Shown: positions 7,832 to 15,958 of the stretch, piece by piece | Position numbering within the stretch: position 1 is the first letter of the stretch | How the letters are laid out: each line of letters starts with the position of its first letter | Origin: an uncultured Trueperaceae bacterium | Lineage (GTDB): Bacteria > Deinococcota > Deinococci > Deinococcales > Trueperaceae | Direction: 5' to 3' | Assembly: GCA_937873495.1 (NCBI GenBank) | Contig: CALMXZ010000015.1 | Span: 112,505-176,504 of the forward strand | DNA length: 64,000 bases | Made by a program: the position numbers and the translations under genes | The notes under the pieces: generated by a model | The model's database searches: none | What the model was told of the DNA's origin: nothing | Seen by the model: only the letters and a program-made list of their open reading frames with translations

Positions 7832-9328
7832 GTGAAAGACAAGCTCTTTTGGGGAGACCTCCACAGCCACTGTGCCGTCAGCTACGGCTACGGCACCATC
7901 GAGCAGGCGTTCGAGAACGCGCGGCTCCAGCTCGACTTCGCCACGGTGACCGGTCACGCCACGTGGCATGACATGCCCACCGACCGGGCACGTTTCGGAC
8001 GCATCATCGACTTCCACAAGGAAGGCTTCGAGCGCCTAGCGGAGAACTGGCCGGCGGTGCAGGCCGAGGTCGAGCGCCAGAACGTAGACGGGGAGTTCGC
8101 GGCCATCCTCAGCTACGAATGGCACTCCATCGCCTATGGCGATTACAACGTCTACTACCCGGGCTCGGTGGGCGACATCGTCGAGGCGGACAGTATCGAC
8201 GAGCTGGAGAGGCGACTCGGTGGCCGAGTCGCGTTCTTCTTCCCCCATCACATCGGCTACGGTCCGGGCAACCGAGGCGTGAATTGGGAGCATTTCGACG
8301 AGAAGCGGTCCCCCGTAGTCGAGGTCTTCTCGGGCCACGGCGGTTCTGAGCGCGACGGTGGGTCGTTCCCCATGTATCACACGATGGGCGCGAGGACACA
8401 CTTCGGAACCGTCGCTCATGGCCTGTCGCTCGGCAAGCGTTTCGGCTTCGTGGCCGGCACCGACCACCACGGCGGCTTCCCTGGTCACTACGGCGAGGGC
8501 CGGACGGCCGTCTATGCGGCCGAACTCACCAGGCAGTCGATACTCGAGGCCATCGCGAAGAGGCACTGCTACGCCGTAACGGGCGACAAGATCGGGGTCG
8601 AGTTCGGCCTCAACGATGCGGTGATGGGAGACGAGATCGTGGCGTTGGGCCGGCGTCAGCTCTCGTTCAGGGTGCGGGGCGCTGACGTTATCGACCGGCT
8701 CGAAGTCATCAAGAACAACCGGGTGGTGCATCGAGCTTTCCCCACACTCCCGACGCTGGGCGCTGAGTTCACAGCCAAGGTTCGCGTTGAATGGGGCTGG
8801 GGCGACAAGGATGAGTACGTAGATTGGGACGGAAAGTTGCGAGTCATCGGAGGCAGGATCGCGTCGGTCGAGCCTTGCTTCAACGGGGATCCGGTACTGG
8901 CACCGAGCGCGGCAGGAGTGGAGGTCGCTGACCGCACGCTGCACGGCTTCAAGCAGGAGTCAGATGACCTACTCCATTGGACGTCGCGCACTAAGGGGAA
9001 CCCGCAGCCGATGGTCCGGGGAACAAGCGCCCTGATCGTCGAGATAGCCGGTGGGATGGCCACTGGCCTTGCGTTCGAGGTGAACGGTAGGTCGTTCTCC
9101 TACTCCCTCGCTCAGCTCCTTGAAGGCTCGCGCGCTGAGACGATGCGCGGTTGGCGATCGGAAACGGTGCTCGTGCATCGGGCCGTACCCGAGGGTTCGT
9201 TCACGCTCGCTGGAGGGTTCGAGGACTCACATGATGGCGCGGACACGGACTTCTACTACCTGCGGGTTGTGCAAGAGAACGGGCAATGGGCCTGGAGCAG
9301 TCCGATCTGGGTAGACTTCTCGCGTTAG
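7832..9328 (+). CDS. DUF3604 / PHP-like metal-dependent protein
   Basis: 498-residue protein of the DUF3604 family, related to PHP-type metal-dependent phosphoesterases. Metal-ligand motifs are visible: GDLHSHCAVS near residues 8-17, an ILSYEWH segment near residue 90, FFFPHHIGYG near residue 133, and GTDHHGGFPGHYGEGRTAVY near residue 209. No signal peptide, so cytoplasmic. The reaction is not established for the family. GTG start at 7832. It is followed by a strong terminator, and its upstream region shares a 9-mer with the GntR-controlled transporter, so it may belong to the same regulon. Confidence 0.82.
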   Translation: MKDKLFWGDLHSHCAVSYGYGTIEQAFENARLQLDFATVTGHATWHDMPTDRARFGRIIDFHKEGFERLAENWPAVQAEVERQNVDGEFAAILSYEWHSIAYGDYNVYYPGSVGDIVEADSIDELERRLGGRVAFFFPHHIGYGPGNRGVNWEHFDEKRSPVVEVFSGHGGSERDGGSFPMYHTMGARTHFGTVAHGLSLGKRFGFVAGTDHHGGFPGHYGEGRTAVYAAELTRQSILEAIAKRHCYAVTGDKIGVEFGLNDAVMGDEIVALGRRQLSFRVRGADVIDRLEVIKNNRVVHRAFPTLPTLGAEFTAKVRVEWGWGDKDEYVDWDGKLRVIGGRIASVEPCFNGDPVLAPSAAGVEVADRTLHGFKQESDDLLHWTSRTKGNPQPMVRGTSALIVEIAGGMATGLAFEVNGRSFSYSLAQLLEGSRAETMRGWRSETVLVHRAVPEGSFTLAGGFEDSHDGADTDFYYLRVVQENGQWAWSSPIWVDFSR

Positions 9329-9365
9329 GTGGGGGCGCTGAGCCGCTCGCCGAGGGTAAGCGAAG

Positions 9366-9395
9366 CCCGCGCTGCCTGTGAAGGCACGCGCGGGG
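9366..9395 (+). terminator. Hairpin terminator after DUF3604 gene
   Basis: CCCGCGCTGCCT (9366-9377) pairs with AGGCACGCGCGGG (9382-9394) around a GTGA loop with one bulged C. It lies between two convergent genes. Confidence 0.6.
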
Positions 9396-9426
9396 AAGGA
9401 TGCGCCTTGTTCTCGGGTTCCGCCGC

Positions 9427-10101
9427 CTAGTAAGAATCTCCGCCCGCGCCGGCACCCGTGACTATCGTGGTCCCGCCACTCGTACCGACGAGCTCCGCCC
9501 CCGCCGCCAAGAGCGCCACGACCTGCTCGTACGTGCGAATGCCGCCCGATGCCTTCACGTGCGTGGTCGGCTTGACGGTCTCGCGCAGGAAGCGGATGTT
9601 CTCGGGCGAGGCGGCTTCCGAGCCGGGCCCGGCGCCGCTCGAGTTCTTGATCCACGGCACGCGTGCCTCCTCCAGGAGCCTCACGGCGAGCTGGCGCTCG
9701 GCGAGTTCCTTGAGGTAACCGAGCTCGAGCATGGCCTTGATAGGGCGACCTTCGGCCGCTTCGACGAGGAGTGCAGCTTCCCGCTTGAACTCGGCGTGCA
9801 TGCCCGAGAGGAAGTAGCTCATGTTCGGCTCGAAGTCGACCTCGTTCGCCCCGAGCGCCCAGCACTCCCGCAGCAGCGCGACCTTGGCGTGCGCGCTCTC
9901 GTTGCCCATGGCAATGCTGAAGAACGTAGCCACGCTCACGCCCGTGCCTTCCAGGATGTCCTTCGCGAGCGGCACCCAGCACATGGGGATCATGGCGGCG
10001 TTGAAGCGGTACTCCCCGCAGACCTCGATGTGCTTCCTCACCTGATCGCGTGTGGTGCTGGCGAAGCGTTTAGTATGGTAGCGTTCGCGCGTGCAGTTCA
10101 A
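9427..10101 (-). CDS. deoC: Deoxyribose-phosphate aldolase-like, N-terminus lost
   Basis: Class I aldolase of the DeoC/DERA family, normally cleaving 2-deoxyribose-5-phosphate to acetaldehyde and glyceraldehyde-3-phosphate. The Schiff-base lysine (VPWIKNSSGAG) and the second active-site lysine (VKASGGIRTYEQ) are present, as is an Asp in GANEVDFEPN. The usual opening strand (IDHTLLKP-like) is missing: homology begins only at about TTRDQVRKH (base ~10060), and the preceding residues look unrelated. A TTG at 10101 is the only evident start and it overlaps the divergent OLD-nuclease gene. I infer that insertion of that cassette replaced the 5' end; whether the product is active is doubtful. Confidence 0.75.
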   Translation of the reverse strand: MNCTRERYHTKRFASTTRDQVRKHIEVCGEYRFNAAMIPMCWVPLAKDILEGTGVSVATFFSIAMGNESAHAKVALLRECWALGANEVDFEPNMSYFLSGMHAEFKREAALLVEAAEGRPIKAMLELGYLKELAERQLAVRLLEEARVPWIKNSSGAGPGSEAASPENIRFLRETVKPTTHVKASGGIRTYEQVVALLAAGAELVGTSGGTTIVTGAGAGGDSY

Positions 10102-11925
10102 AGGAATAGACCTTTGCGGCTTTCGCAGTATCGGATCCGCGGGCGTGCAGCTCAGACCATGGAAAAAGACAAATCTTCTTATTGGTCAGAACAACGCAGG
10201 CAAGTCAAACGCTATCCGCGCCCTCATGATGGCGCTAAGTGTAACGCGACGGAAATATCTCTCGCTAAAGGAAGCTCCAGACAGGGATGTTTATCCATCT
10301 AAAGCGAACGACAGCTACCGTCGACAGTTGTCTCAACCATTTGAGTTCACAATGTACTTTGAGGCTTCTAACGACCTTGAGCTAGTTCGACTTTCGGGTA
10401 CTAAGGAGTTCTTCTTCAGATGGACGAGTATTGACTCTACCACTCAATTAGTCGACTCCACCTTCTCCCATCTTGCAAGCTACGAAGACTCTCTGCGGGA
10501 CAGGCAGCAATTCGAGCGCCTAGGAAAACTACTGGTTGAGTTGGGTCATGGGCTCGGCTATGACTACATACGGAGAGCCGAAATGAACAATCTGTTGGGT
10601 TCAAGGGCAGATTTTGCGTTTCGGAAGTACTTCGCTCAGGGAGTTCCGGCTTACGCGCTTATCCCGGAGTTCCGAGAAATTAGGCCTGGCGATACTTACA
10701 AGTTTCAAGGTACAAACCTTGTCGCGGAGCTTGGCAAGTACCAGCACCCTCCTGCAGACAGCCCTGAGTTAAGACTTCGTTTTGATGCACTTGAAAAATT
10801 TCTAAAGGCTCTCCTCGGTTTGCCCAATTCCAGCTTAGAGGTGACGCACGATAATTCTCAAATAATGCTGAATAGTGACGGCCTCAGGCTGCCACTAGAG
10901 AACTATGGAACCGGGGTACACCAGCTGGTCATCCTGCTAACAGCGGTTCTCTCGCTCAATGAGAACACCATATGCTGTATAGAAGAGCCTGAGATTCACC
11001 TTCATCCTTACTTGCAGAAGTCTTTGATTCGCTTCCTCACGCAAGAGACCAAGCCCTCGTACTTGATCAGCTCGCATTCGCCGTCTTTCATTGGCAGCCA
11101 TAGCAGCTTCGGTGGTGGCGCCCATTTAGCCCTGCAAATTCATCACCTAACAGTGAGCCATGAGGGAACGAGATCCACTGCCGTACTAACTGACAATGAC
11201 TCCTTAGAGGCGTTGTCGGACCTAGGAATTCGGGCTAGTGACCTCCTCCAATCGAATTGCGTCGTCTGGGTAGAAGGCCCAAGCGACCGGGTATATCTAA
11301 AACACTGGCTCAAGCTTGTCAACCCGGATTTGCTAGAGGGCGTACATTATTCGATATTATTCTATGGGGGCCGCCTCCTATCACATCTAAGCATCGAACG
11401 CTCGCAACCCCCGGAACAGCTTATTCCTATACTGCGAATCAATCAATACTCTGTCCTGATCATGGACTCCGACCGTAGCAGCGATAGGGTAAGGCTTAGT
11501 CGGACAAAGCAGCGCATTATCTCTGAAGCCAGGAATAACAATGGAATCACGTGGGTAACTACTGGGAGGGAAATCGAAAATTACTTGCCGGAAGCCGTCC
11601 TGAATGAGTATCTGTGTGCTGTCGGTAGTGAGCCACTTAGAATACCTTTTGGCAAGTATGACCGACTTGAGGATGTGCTGGCTGGTTGTAGAGAGGTACA
11701 TAACGGCAGGAGGCGAAAGATCGCATACCAGCAGAACAAGGTGGCCTATGCCAAGGACATTCTTGTGCACTTCGTGGATGACAGCTTTTCACGCGACCTT
11801 CGTAAGAGGGTTCTCGGTGTATGTGCCTTTATACGGAGCGCAAATGGTGTTTAGGGGAGGATTTGAGGCGGGGATCCCATTTCCTAGAAAGGTCCTCGAA
11901 TACCTTCCCTCCACAAACTAGTACC
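10060..11925. mobile_element. Low-GC inserted cassette carrying an OLD nuclease
   Basis: A block of about 1.9 kb with visibly lower GC than both sides. On the left, DeoC homology stops at about 10060; on the right, homology of the terminal defence-operon gene stops at about 11925. The only complete gene inside is the OLD-family nuclease. No transposase, terminal inverted repeat or target duplication was recognised, so this looks like a recombinational replacement rather than a classical insertion sequence. Boundaries are estimated from where protein homology ends. Confidence 0.55.
10091..11854 (+). CDS. OLD-family ATPase/TOPRIM nuclease (GajA-like)
   Basis: 587-residue overcoming-lysogenisation-defect family protein. 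N-terminal ABC/SMC-type ATPase: Walker A GQNNAGKS at residues 32-39, signature and Walker B region ENTICCIEEPEIHLHPYL near 290-308, then SSHSPSFI. C-terminal TOPRIM nuclease: acidic WVEGPSDRVYLKHWL near 392-406, MDSDRSSDRVR near 458-468, and GREIENYLPE. Size and order match class 2 OLD nucleases such as GajA of Gabija, an anti-phage DNA endonuclease. No GajB helicase follows on the same strand; a UvrD-type helicase remnant lies 14 kb away. Codon and base use differ sharply from the neighbours, indicating transfer. GTG start at 10091. Confidence 0.88.
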   Translation: MQFKGIDLCGFRSIGSAGVQLRPWKKTNLLIGQNNAGKSNAIRALMMALSVTRRKYLSLKEAPDRDVYPSKANDSYRRQLSQPFEFTMYFEASNDLELVRLSGTKEFFFRWTSIDSTTQLVDSTFSHLASYEDSLRDRQQFERLGKLLVELGHGLGYDYIRRAEMNNLLGSRADFAFRKYFAQGVPAYALIPEFREIRPGDTYKFQGTNLVAELGKYQHPPADSPELRLRFDALEKFLKALLGLPNSSLEVTHDNSQIMLNSDGLRLPLENYGTGVHQLVILLTAVLSLNENTICCIEEPEIHLHPYLQKSLIRFLTQETKPSYLISSHSPSFIGSHSSFGGGAHLALQIHHLTVSHEGTRSTAVLTDNDSLEALSDLGIRASDLLQSNCVVWVEGPSDRVYLKHWLKLVNPDLLEGVHYSILFYGGRLLSHLSIERSQPPEQLIPILRINQYSVLIMDSDRSSDRVRLSRTKQRIISEARNNNGITWVTTGREIENYLPEAVLNEYLCAVGSEPLRIPFGKYDRLEDVLAGCREVHNGRRRKIAYQQNKVAYAKDILVHFVDDSFSRDLRKRVLGVCAFIRSANGV

Positions 11926-12236
11926 ATTCCCAGCCCGCATCCACATCCCGCGTTACCGAGCACCGTGAAGCCGAGCCAATTCTGGCTTATCTCTTGGAAC
12001 ATGCACCAGGACTTGATCAGTCCAGGATTGAGGTTGGGGGCGGCGCGGTCACGAAGAAAAACAAGGTAACGGATGATTCCGTCGTGGAGGTACTCCGGCC
12101 TCTCGCTATTGAAGGGCAGGAACGGGTTGACGAGTAGGGGCACGTCACAGGCAAGGCTGATATCGAACGCGCCGTGCTCCTCGAGCAGCTCGCGTGATAC
12201 ACCGAAATGCTGCGAGAAGTACAGCTCAATGCTCAT
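11829..12236 (-). pseudogene. Truncated defence-operon protein of unknown function
   Basis: The first ~105 residues (MSIELYFSQHFGVSRELLEE onward to NWLGFTVLGNAG and GLGM) resemble the start of a larger uncharacterised protein that I recall from defence-type operons. After GLGM, at about base 11925, similarity ends and the reading frame runs into the low-GC insert for 31 unrelated residues. The ATG at 12236 overlaps the res stop codon (ATGA), so this was the last gene of the restriction operon. It is therefore most likely a 5' fragment left when the OLD cassette arrived. Function of the intact family is unknown to me. Confidence 0.65.
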
Positions 12237-15200
12237 CCGGCCAAAGCCCCCACGAGCTGAAGCAACGAGTCGTAGCTGTCGACGACGTCGTACTTAACGC
12301 TGCCGTGCTCAGCTTTGTCGCTGAGGGATGCGAAGAACCTACGTGCACACTCGATCTTGGCTTCCTCCACTCCCTTGAGCTGGAGCGTAGACATAGAGCC
12401 CTTGGTTTCGGCGACGAAGTAGACGTGCTTCACGGCGCCCTCCCGGAATGCGATGGCCCAGTCAGGGTTGTAGTCGCCTACAGGGGTCGGGATGAAGAAT
12501 CCGCGCGGCAGCTTCGAGTAGACGACGACCTCGTCACTGACGTCCAACTTCTCAACGAACGACCGCTCGACCTTTGAGTCGGTGACCACGTATTCGTAGA
12601 CGCTCTTCTTCAGCTTCTCGCCCGCCTTCGAGAGGTCCTGGGCGGTCTGATTCTCGGTGAAGATCGAGGAGTCGTAGCGGCGGTCAAGCGGGTCGTAAGT
12701 GAGGTGCTCGACAATGACCGTCGCCTTCTGCTCGTTGATGATCCGGGCGGCCTCCGTAATGAACTGTTCTGGGTTCTGCTTGAATTTCGCGAAGGTGCTC
12801 GGATGGATGCATGTCAGGATCGCCGCGCAGGTCCGGCGGGTGAGCTGAGTCTTCTCCGCGATCTCCCCGAGGAGGTCGTACTTGACGGTTGACCCCGCCG
12901 AGACTGCCGAGTGGGCCACCCTCGTCTCGGCGATTTTGAAGCCGGTGCCGGCCTCGAGCTGCTCGACTTCAAGCCCTACTACCTGCTTGCCGCTTTCGAC
13001 GAGGTACTGCATGACGGTTACATTCAGCGACGTGTCCAGCGCTCGAACGCAGTTTCTGATCAGCTCGGCGGAATCGAACTCGACCTGGTAGACGGCCTTG
13101 TGGTTTATGCGGCCCCACAGTTCCTGAAACTCGCGTTTCTTGAAGTTCGCCTCATTGAACGGGATCCGCTTCGGCTTGCGCCCGTCGGCTGGGGTCGGTA
13201 CGGCAAGGTAGAGCGCGTCCACTAGAGGCCATACGAAGTCGATGATCGGCTTCAGAGCCTCGGCCGTGGGCGTGGCAAGATTTCCGTCGGCGCGGGCATC
13301 CTTGTACACCTGAGTCACCATGCCGTCGTCGTCGATGTAGTTGTTGCGGACTAAATGGTTGTACAAGGCCTGTGCGACGGGCTTCTCCAATGCCTTCGTC
13401 GACCCGTCTTCGAGCGTGATGCGTTTGTTGACGAAGTAGTCGACGCTGGCCTTGCGCGGCCTAGCCGACAGCGACTCCACGATCTCCTTCTGGAGCGCGG
13501 TAACGAACTCGGTGTACGACTCGTCGGTGACGACAGTCAGTTCATTGATGTCGTGCACGGTGACCGGGTTGTCCATCCGCTCGCCGTGCTGGTCGACCGC
13601 CAGGCGCAGACCGCGGCCGATCTCCTGCCGCCTCGTGGTGGTGTTGTCGCTCTTCTTGAGCATTCCCATGACGAACACGTTCGGGTTGTCCCAGCCCTCG
13701 CGCAGCGCCGAGTGTGACCAGATGAACCTCACGGGTTCCTCGAACGACAGAAGGCGCTCTTTGTCCTTCAGGATCAGGTCGTAGGCGTCGACATCGTCGG
13801 ACTGCCCAGCCGTCTCGCCGGTCTTCTTCACCGATCCGTCGACCGAGCGGCCGGTCTTCTTGTCGATGGAGAAGTAGCCCTCGTGGGTCTTGCGTATCGA
13901 TATGGCCTCGACGTACTTGCGGTATCGTTCGGCAGCCTCGTCGAAGTCGAGCTGGCCTAGATGGTCGGCCAACACCGCCTTGTACTCCTCCTCGAACATG
14001 CGTGCATACTCGCCAAGGGTGTCTTCGCGCTCGTAGTCACGGTACTTGGCGACCTCGTCGATGAAGAACAGAGAGAGAACCTTGATGCCCTGCGCGAACA
14101 ACTCGCGCTCTTTGTCCAGGTGCGCGCGGATTACCTCGCGGATCTGAATGCGCCGCTTAGCTTCGTCGGTCACATCCTGGGTGACTTCACCGGCGCCGAT
14201 GACGGACCCGTCGCTCAGCTCGATGATGTCGCGGTTCGCGTCGACGTCTCTGACGAAGAGACCCCTGTATGCTTCGATGCCTCCGGAGATGTCGTGCAGG
14301 TTCATACCTTGGCTCAGCCGCTTCACCTGCCGCTTAATGCCCTGGGAAGTCTGCACTTCCAGTTCGACGCGCGCCTTCGGGAAGTCCGCGCCCTTGCCGA
14401 CCTCCAGGCCGTCAACGTACAGGTAGGCGGTGCTGCCGGCCAGGTGCTTAACCGTGATGCCGCGCACCGCGATCTTCTTCACGAGCTTCTGGTTGTAAGC
14501 GTCGACGGCGTCGAGCCGGTGCACCTTGGCGCGCTCGATCTTGTGGGTCGCCGAATAACGCAATGCAAACAGGGCTTTGAACAGTTTGAGCGCCTCTAGG
14601 GACTTAGACGGCTTCTTCGCGTCGCCCTCGATCTTCTGCGGCTCGTCGATGATAAGGATTGGCCGGTTGGCCGCTATGACATCGATCGGTCGGCGGGACT
14701 GGAAGTCGTCTAGCACTTCGTAGATGCGGCGTGCGTCCTTGCCCGTAGCGTTGAACGCCTGGATGTTGATAATCATGACCTGCACGCCGGCGTCGGAGGA
14801 GAAGCGTTCCAGCTCGTGGAGCCGTGACGAGTTGTAGACGAACGTGCGCGGCTTGGTGCCGTAGAAGTGTTGGAAGTGCTCGGCCGTGATGTCGAACGAC
14901 TTCTTCACGCCCTCGCGGATAGCGATGGACGGCACGACCACGATGTACTTCGACCACCCATAGCGCTTGTGTAGCTCCATGATCGTCTTCGTGTATACGT
15001 AGGTCTTGCCGGTGCCGGTCTCCATCTCTATGTCGAGGTTCAGCGGCGCAGCCGACACCCTGAGAGGGTCCTTCAAGTCCTTTGACAGCGGCAGCTCGCG
15101 TGCCTGCTGTACCTCATGCACGTTCTTGAGCAGCTGCGGCAGCGTCAACGCAATCTCGGCGTTGCGCAGGCCCGCGTCCTCCAGCAGCTTCTGGGCCATA

Positions 15201-15319
15201 TCCTTGCCTGGGTCGATGCGGTACCGAATGCCATCGGCGTACGGCTGACCGGCGAACACATCGACGACGGCAGCTACGGCCTCCGTCTGGTAAGGCTGGA
15301 CCTTGAACTGGAGCTTCAT
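12233..15319 (-). CDS. res: Type III restriction endonuclease subunit Res
   Basis: About 1028 residues. Superfamily 2 helicase motor: Walker A METGTGKTYVYTK near residues 99-111, DEAD-like box ILIIDEPQKIEG, SAT-like motif FALRYSATHK, and motif VI RRQEIGRGLRLAV. The C-terminal nuclease site is complete: NPDWAIAF followed by VYFVAETKGS gives the D...ExK of a PD-(D/E)xK enzyme. In type III systems Res needs Mod for site recognition, translocates or slides, and cuts DNA ~25 bases from unmethylated head-to-head sites. The ATG at 15319 (MKLQFKVQPYQTEA) is chosen over a longer reading. It lies downstream of two mod genes in one operon. Confidence 0.93.
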   Translation of the reverse strand: MKLQFKVQPYQTEAVAAVVDVFAGQPYADGIRYRIDPGKDMAQKLLEDAGLRNAEIALTLPQLLKNVHEVQQARELPLSKDLKDPLRVSAAPLNLDIEMETGTGKTYVYTKTIMELHKRYGWSKYIVVVPSIAIREGVKKSFDITAEHFQHFYGTKPRTFVYNSSRLHELERFSSDAGVQVMIINIQAFNATGKDARRIYEVLDDFQSRRPIDVIAANRPILIIDEPQKIEGDAKKPSKSLEALKLFKALFALRYSATHKIERAKVHRLDAVDAYNQKLVKKIAVRGITVKHLAGSTAYLYVDGLEVGKGADFPKARVELEVQTSQGIKRQVKRLSQGMNLHDISGGIEAYRGLFVRDVDANRDIIELSDGSVIGAGEVTQDVTDEAKRRIQIREVIRAHLDKERELFAQGIKVLSLFFIDEVAKYRDYEREDTLGEYARMFEEEYKAVLADHLGQLDFDEAAERYRKYVEAISIRKTHEGYFSIDKKTGRSVDGSVKKTGETAGQSDDVDAYDLILKDKERLLSFEEPVRFIWSHSALREGWDNPNVFVMGMLKKSDNTTTRRQEIGRGLRLAVDQHGERMDNPVTVHDINELTVVTDESYTEFVTALQKEIVESLSARPRKASVDYFVNKRITLEDGSTKALEKPVAQALYNHLVRNNYIDDDGMVTQVYKDARADGNLATPTAEALKPIIDFVWPLVDALYLAVPTPADGRKPKRIPFNEANFKKREFQELWGRINHKAVYQVEFDSAELIRNCVRALDTSLNVTVMQYLVESGKQVVGLEVEQLEAGTGFKIAETRVAHSAVSAGSTVKYDLLGEIAEKTQLTRRTCAAILTCIHPSTFAKFKQNPEQFITEAARIINEQKATVIVEHLTYDPLDRRYDSSIFTENQTAQDLSKAGEKLKKSVYEYVVTDSKVERSFVEKLDVSDEVVVYSKLPRGFFIPTPVGDYNPDWAIAFREGAVKHVYFVAETKGSMSTLQLKGVEEAKIECARRFFASLSDKAEHGSVKYDVVDSYDSLLQLVGALAG

Positions 15320-15437
15320 CGGATTCCCACTTCGGTTGGATACGCTGGGTGGATAACCGTTACTGTTTGCAGCTTGTGAATCCAAGCTTGGCCAGCAGCC
15401 ACACGACTCTGCTCGGATATCGTGTTGGATATTAGGC

Positions 15438-15947
15438 TCACTTCCCGCCTCCGTTATCCAAGACCCAGTGCGGCTGCGGACGCGTCCCGGCGTTGATGAT
15501 TGGTAGGTCGTGACGCAACGCCGCACGAGTGATGCCGCCGCTGCTGCTCAGCCAAGCTCGTGCGAGGAACGTCGCGTTATCCCATGCGGCGATGTCGTCG
15601 GATGTAATCTCTGCCAACACGACCAGCTCGCCCTGGTACTCGGCCTCGTATATCTCGCGAATCGTCAAACCCTGGCCGAGGCTATGTCGCACTTGGTGCT
15701 TCAGTGACTCACGACTCTGCGGCTTCGGGAGATGCCTGGCGCCGGCAACTTGTTGCCGGTTCTTGACCCCGAAGATCAGCCACCCCGACGAGAGCCGGTG
15801 CGGGCTCGTATCGTTGGAGATTGCCGGGACGTACTCGCTGGTCATATTTACCGAGTACTGATTGCGCGGGGCCTTGAAGTCGATATCATCGTTCTCCGAT
15901 TCAGCGATGACCCGGTCGAGAAGTGCGGTTAGTTCAGCAGGAGTCAC
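15438..15947 (-). CDS. AlbA_2-like DNA-binding domain protein, probably truncated
   Basis: 169 residues. The N-terminal ~130 resemble the AlbA_2 (Schlafen-type, divergent AAA_4) domain: an acidic-then-FK segment SENDDIDFKAPRN, then EYVPAISNDTSPHRLSSGWL and IFGVKNRQQ, and ELVVLAEI. Proteins with this domain are usually longer and continue into a winged-helix region; here the last ~30 residues look unrelated and a 118-base non-coding gap follows before res. I infer a C-terminal truncation. It starts 11 bases after mod1 and is in the same operon, as seen in other type III restriction loci. Role unknown. Confidence 0.6.
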   Translation of the reverse strand: MTPAELTALLDRVIAESENDDIDFKAPRNQYSVNMTSEYVPAISNDTSPHRLSSGWLIFGVKNRQQVAGARHLPKPQSRESLKHQVRHSLGQGLTIREIYEAEYQGELVVLAEITSDDIAAWDNATFLARAWLSSSGGITRAALRHDLPIINAGTRPQPHWVLDNGGGK

Positions 15948-15958
15948 TGGTCACAACC

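Noticed and set aside
15320..15526. 69-codon N-terminal extension of Res
   Set aside because: Residues before MKLQFKVQPY look like translated intergenic DNA; family members begin at this methionine.
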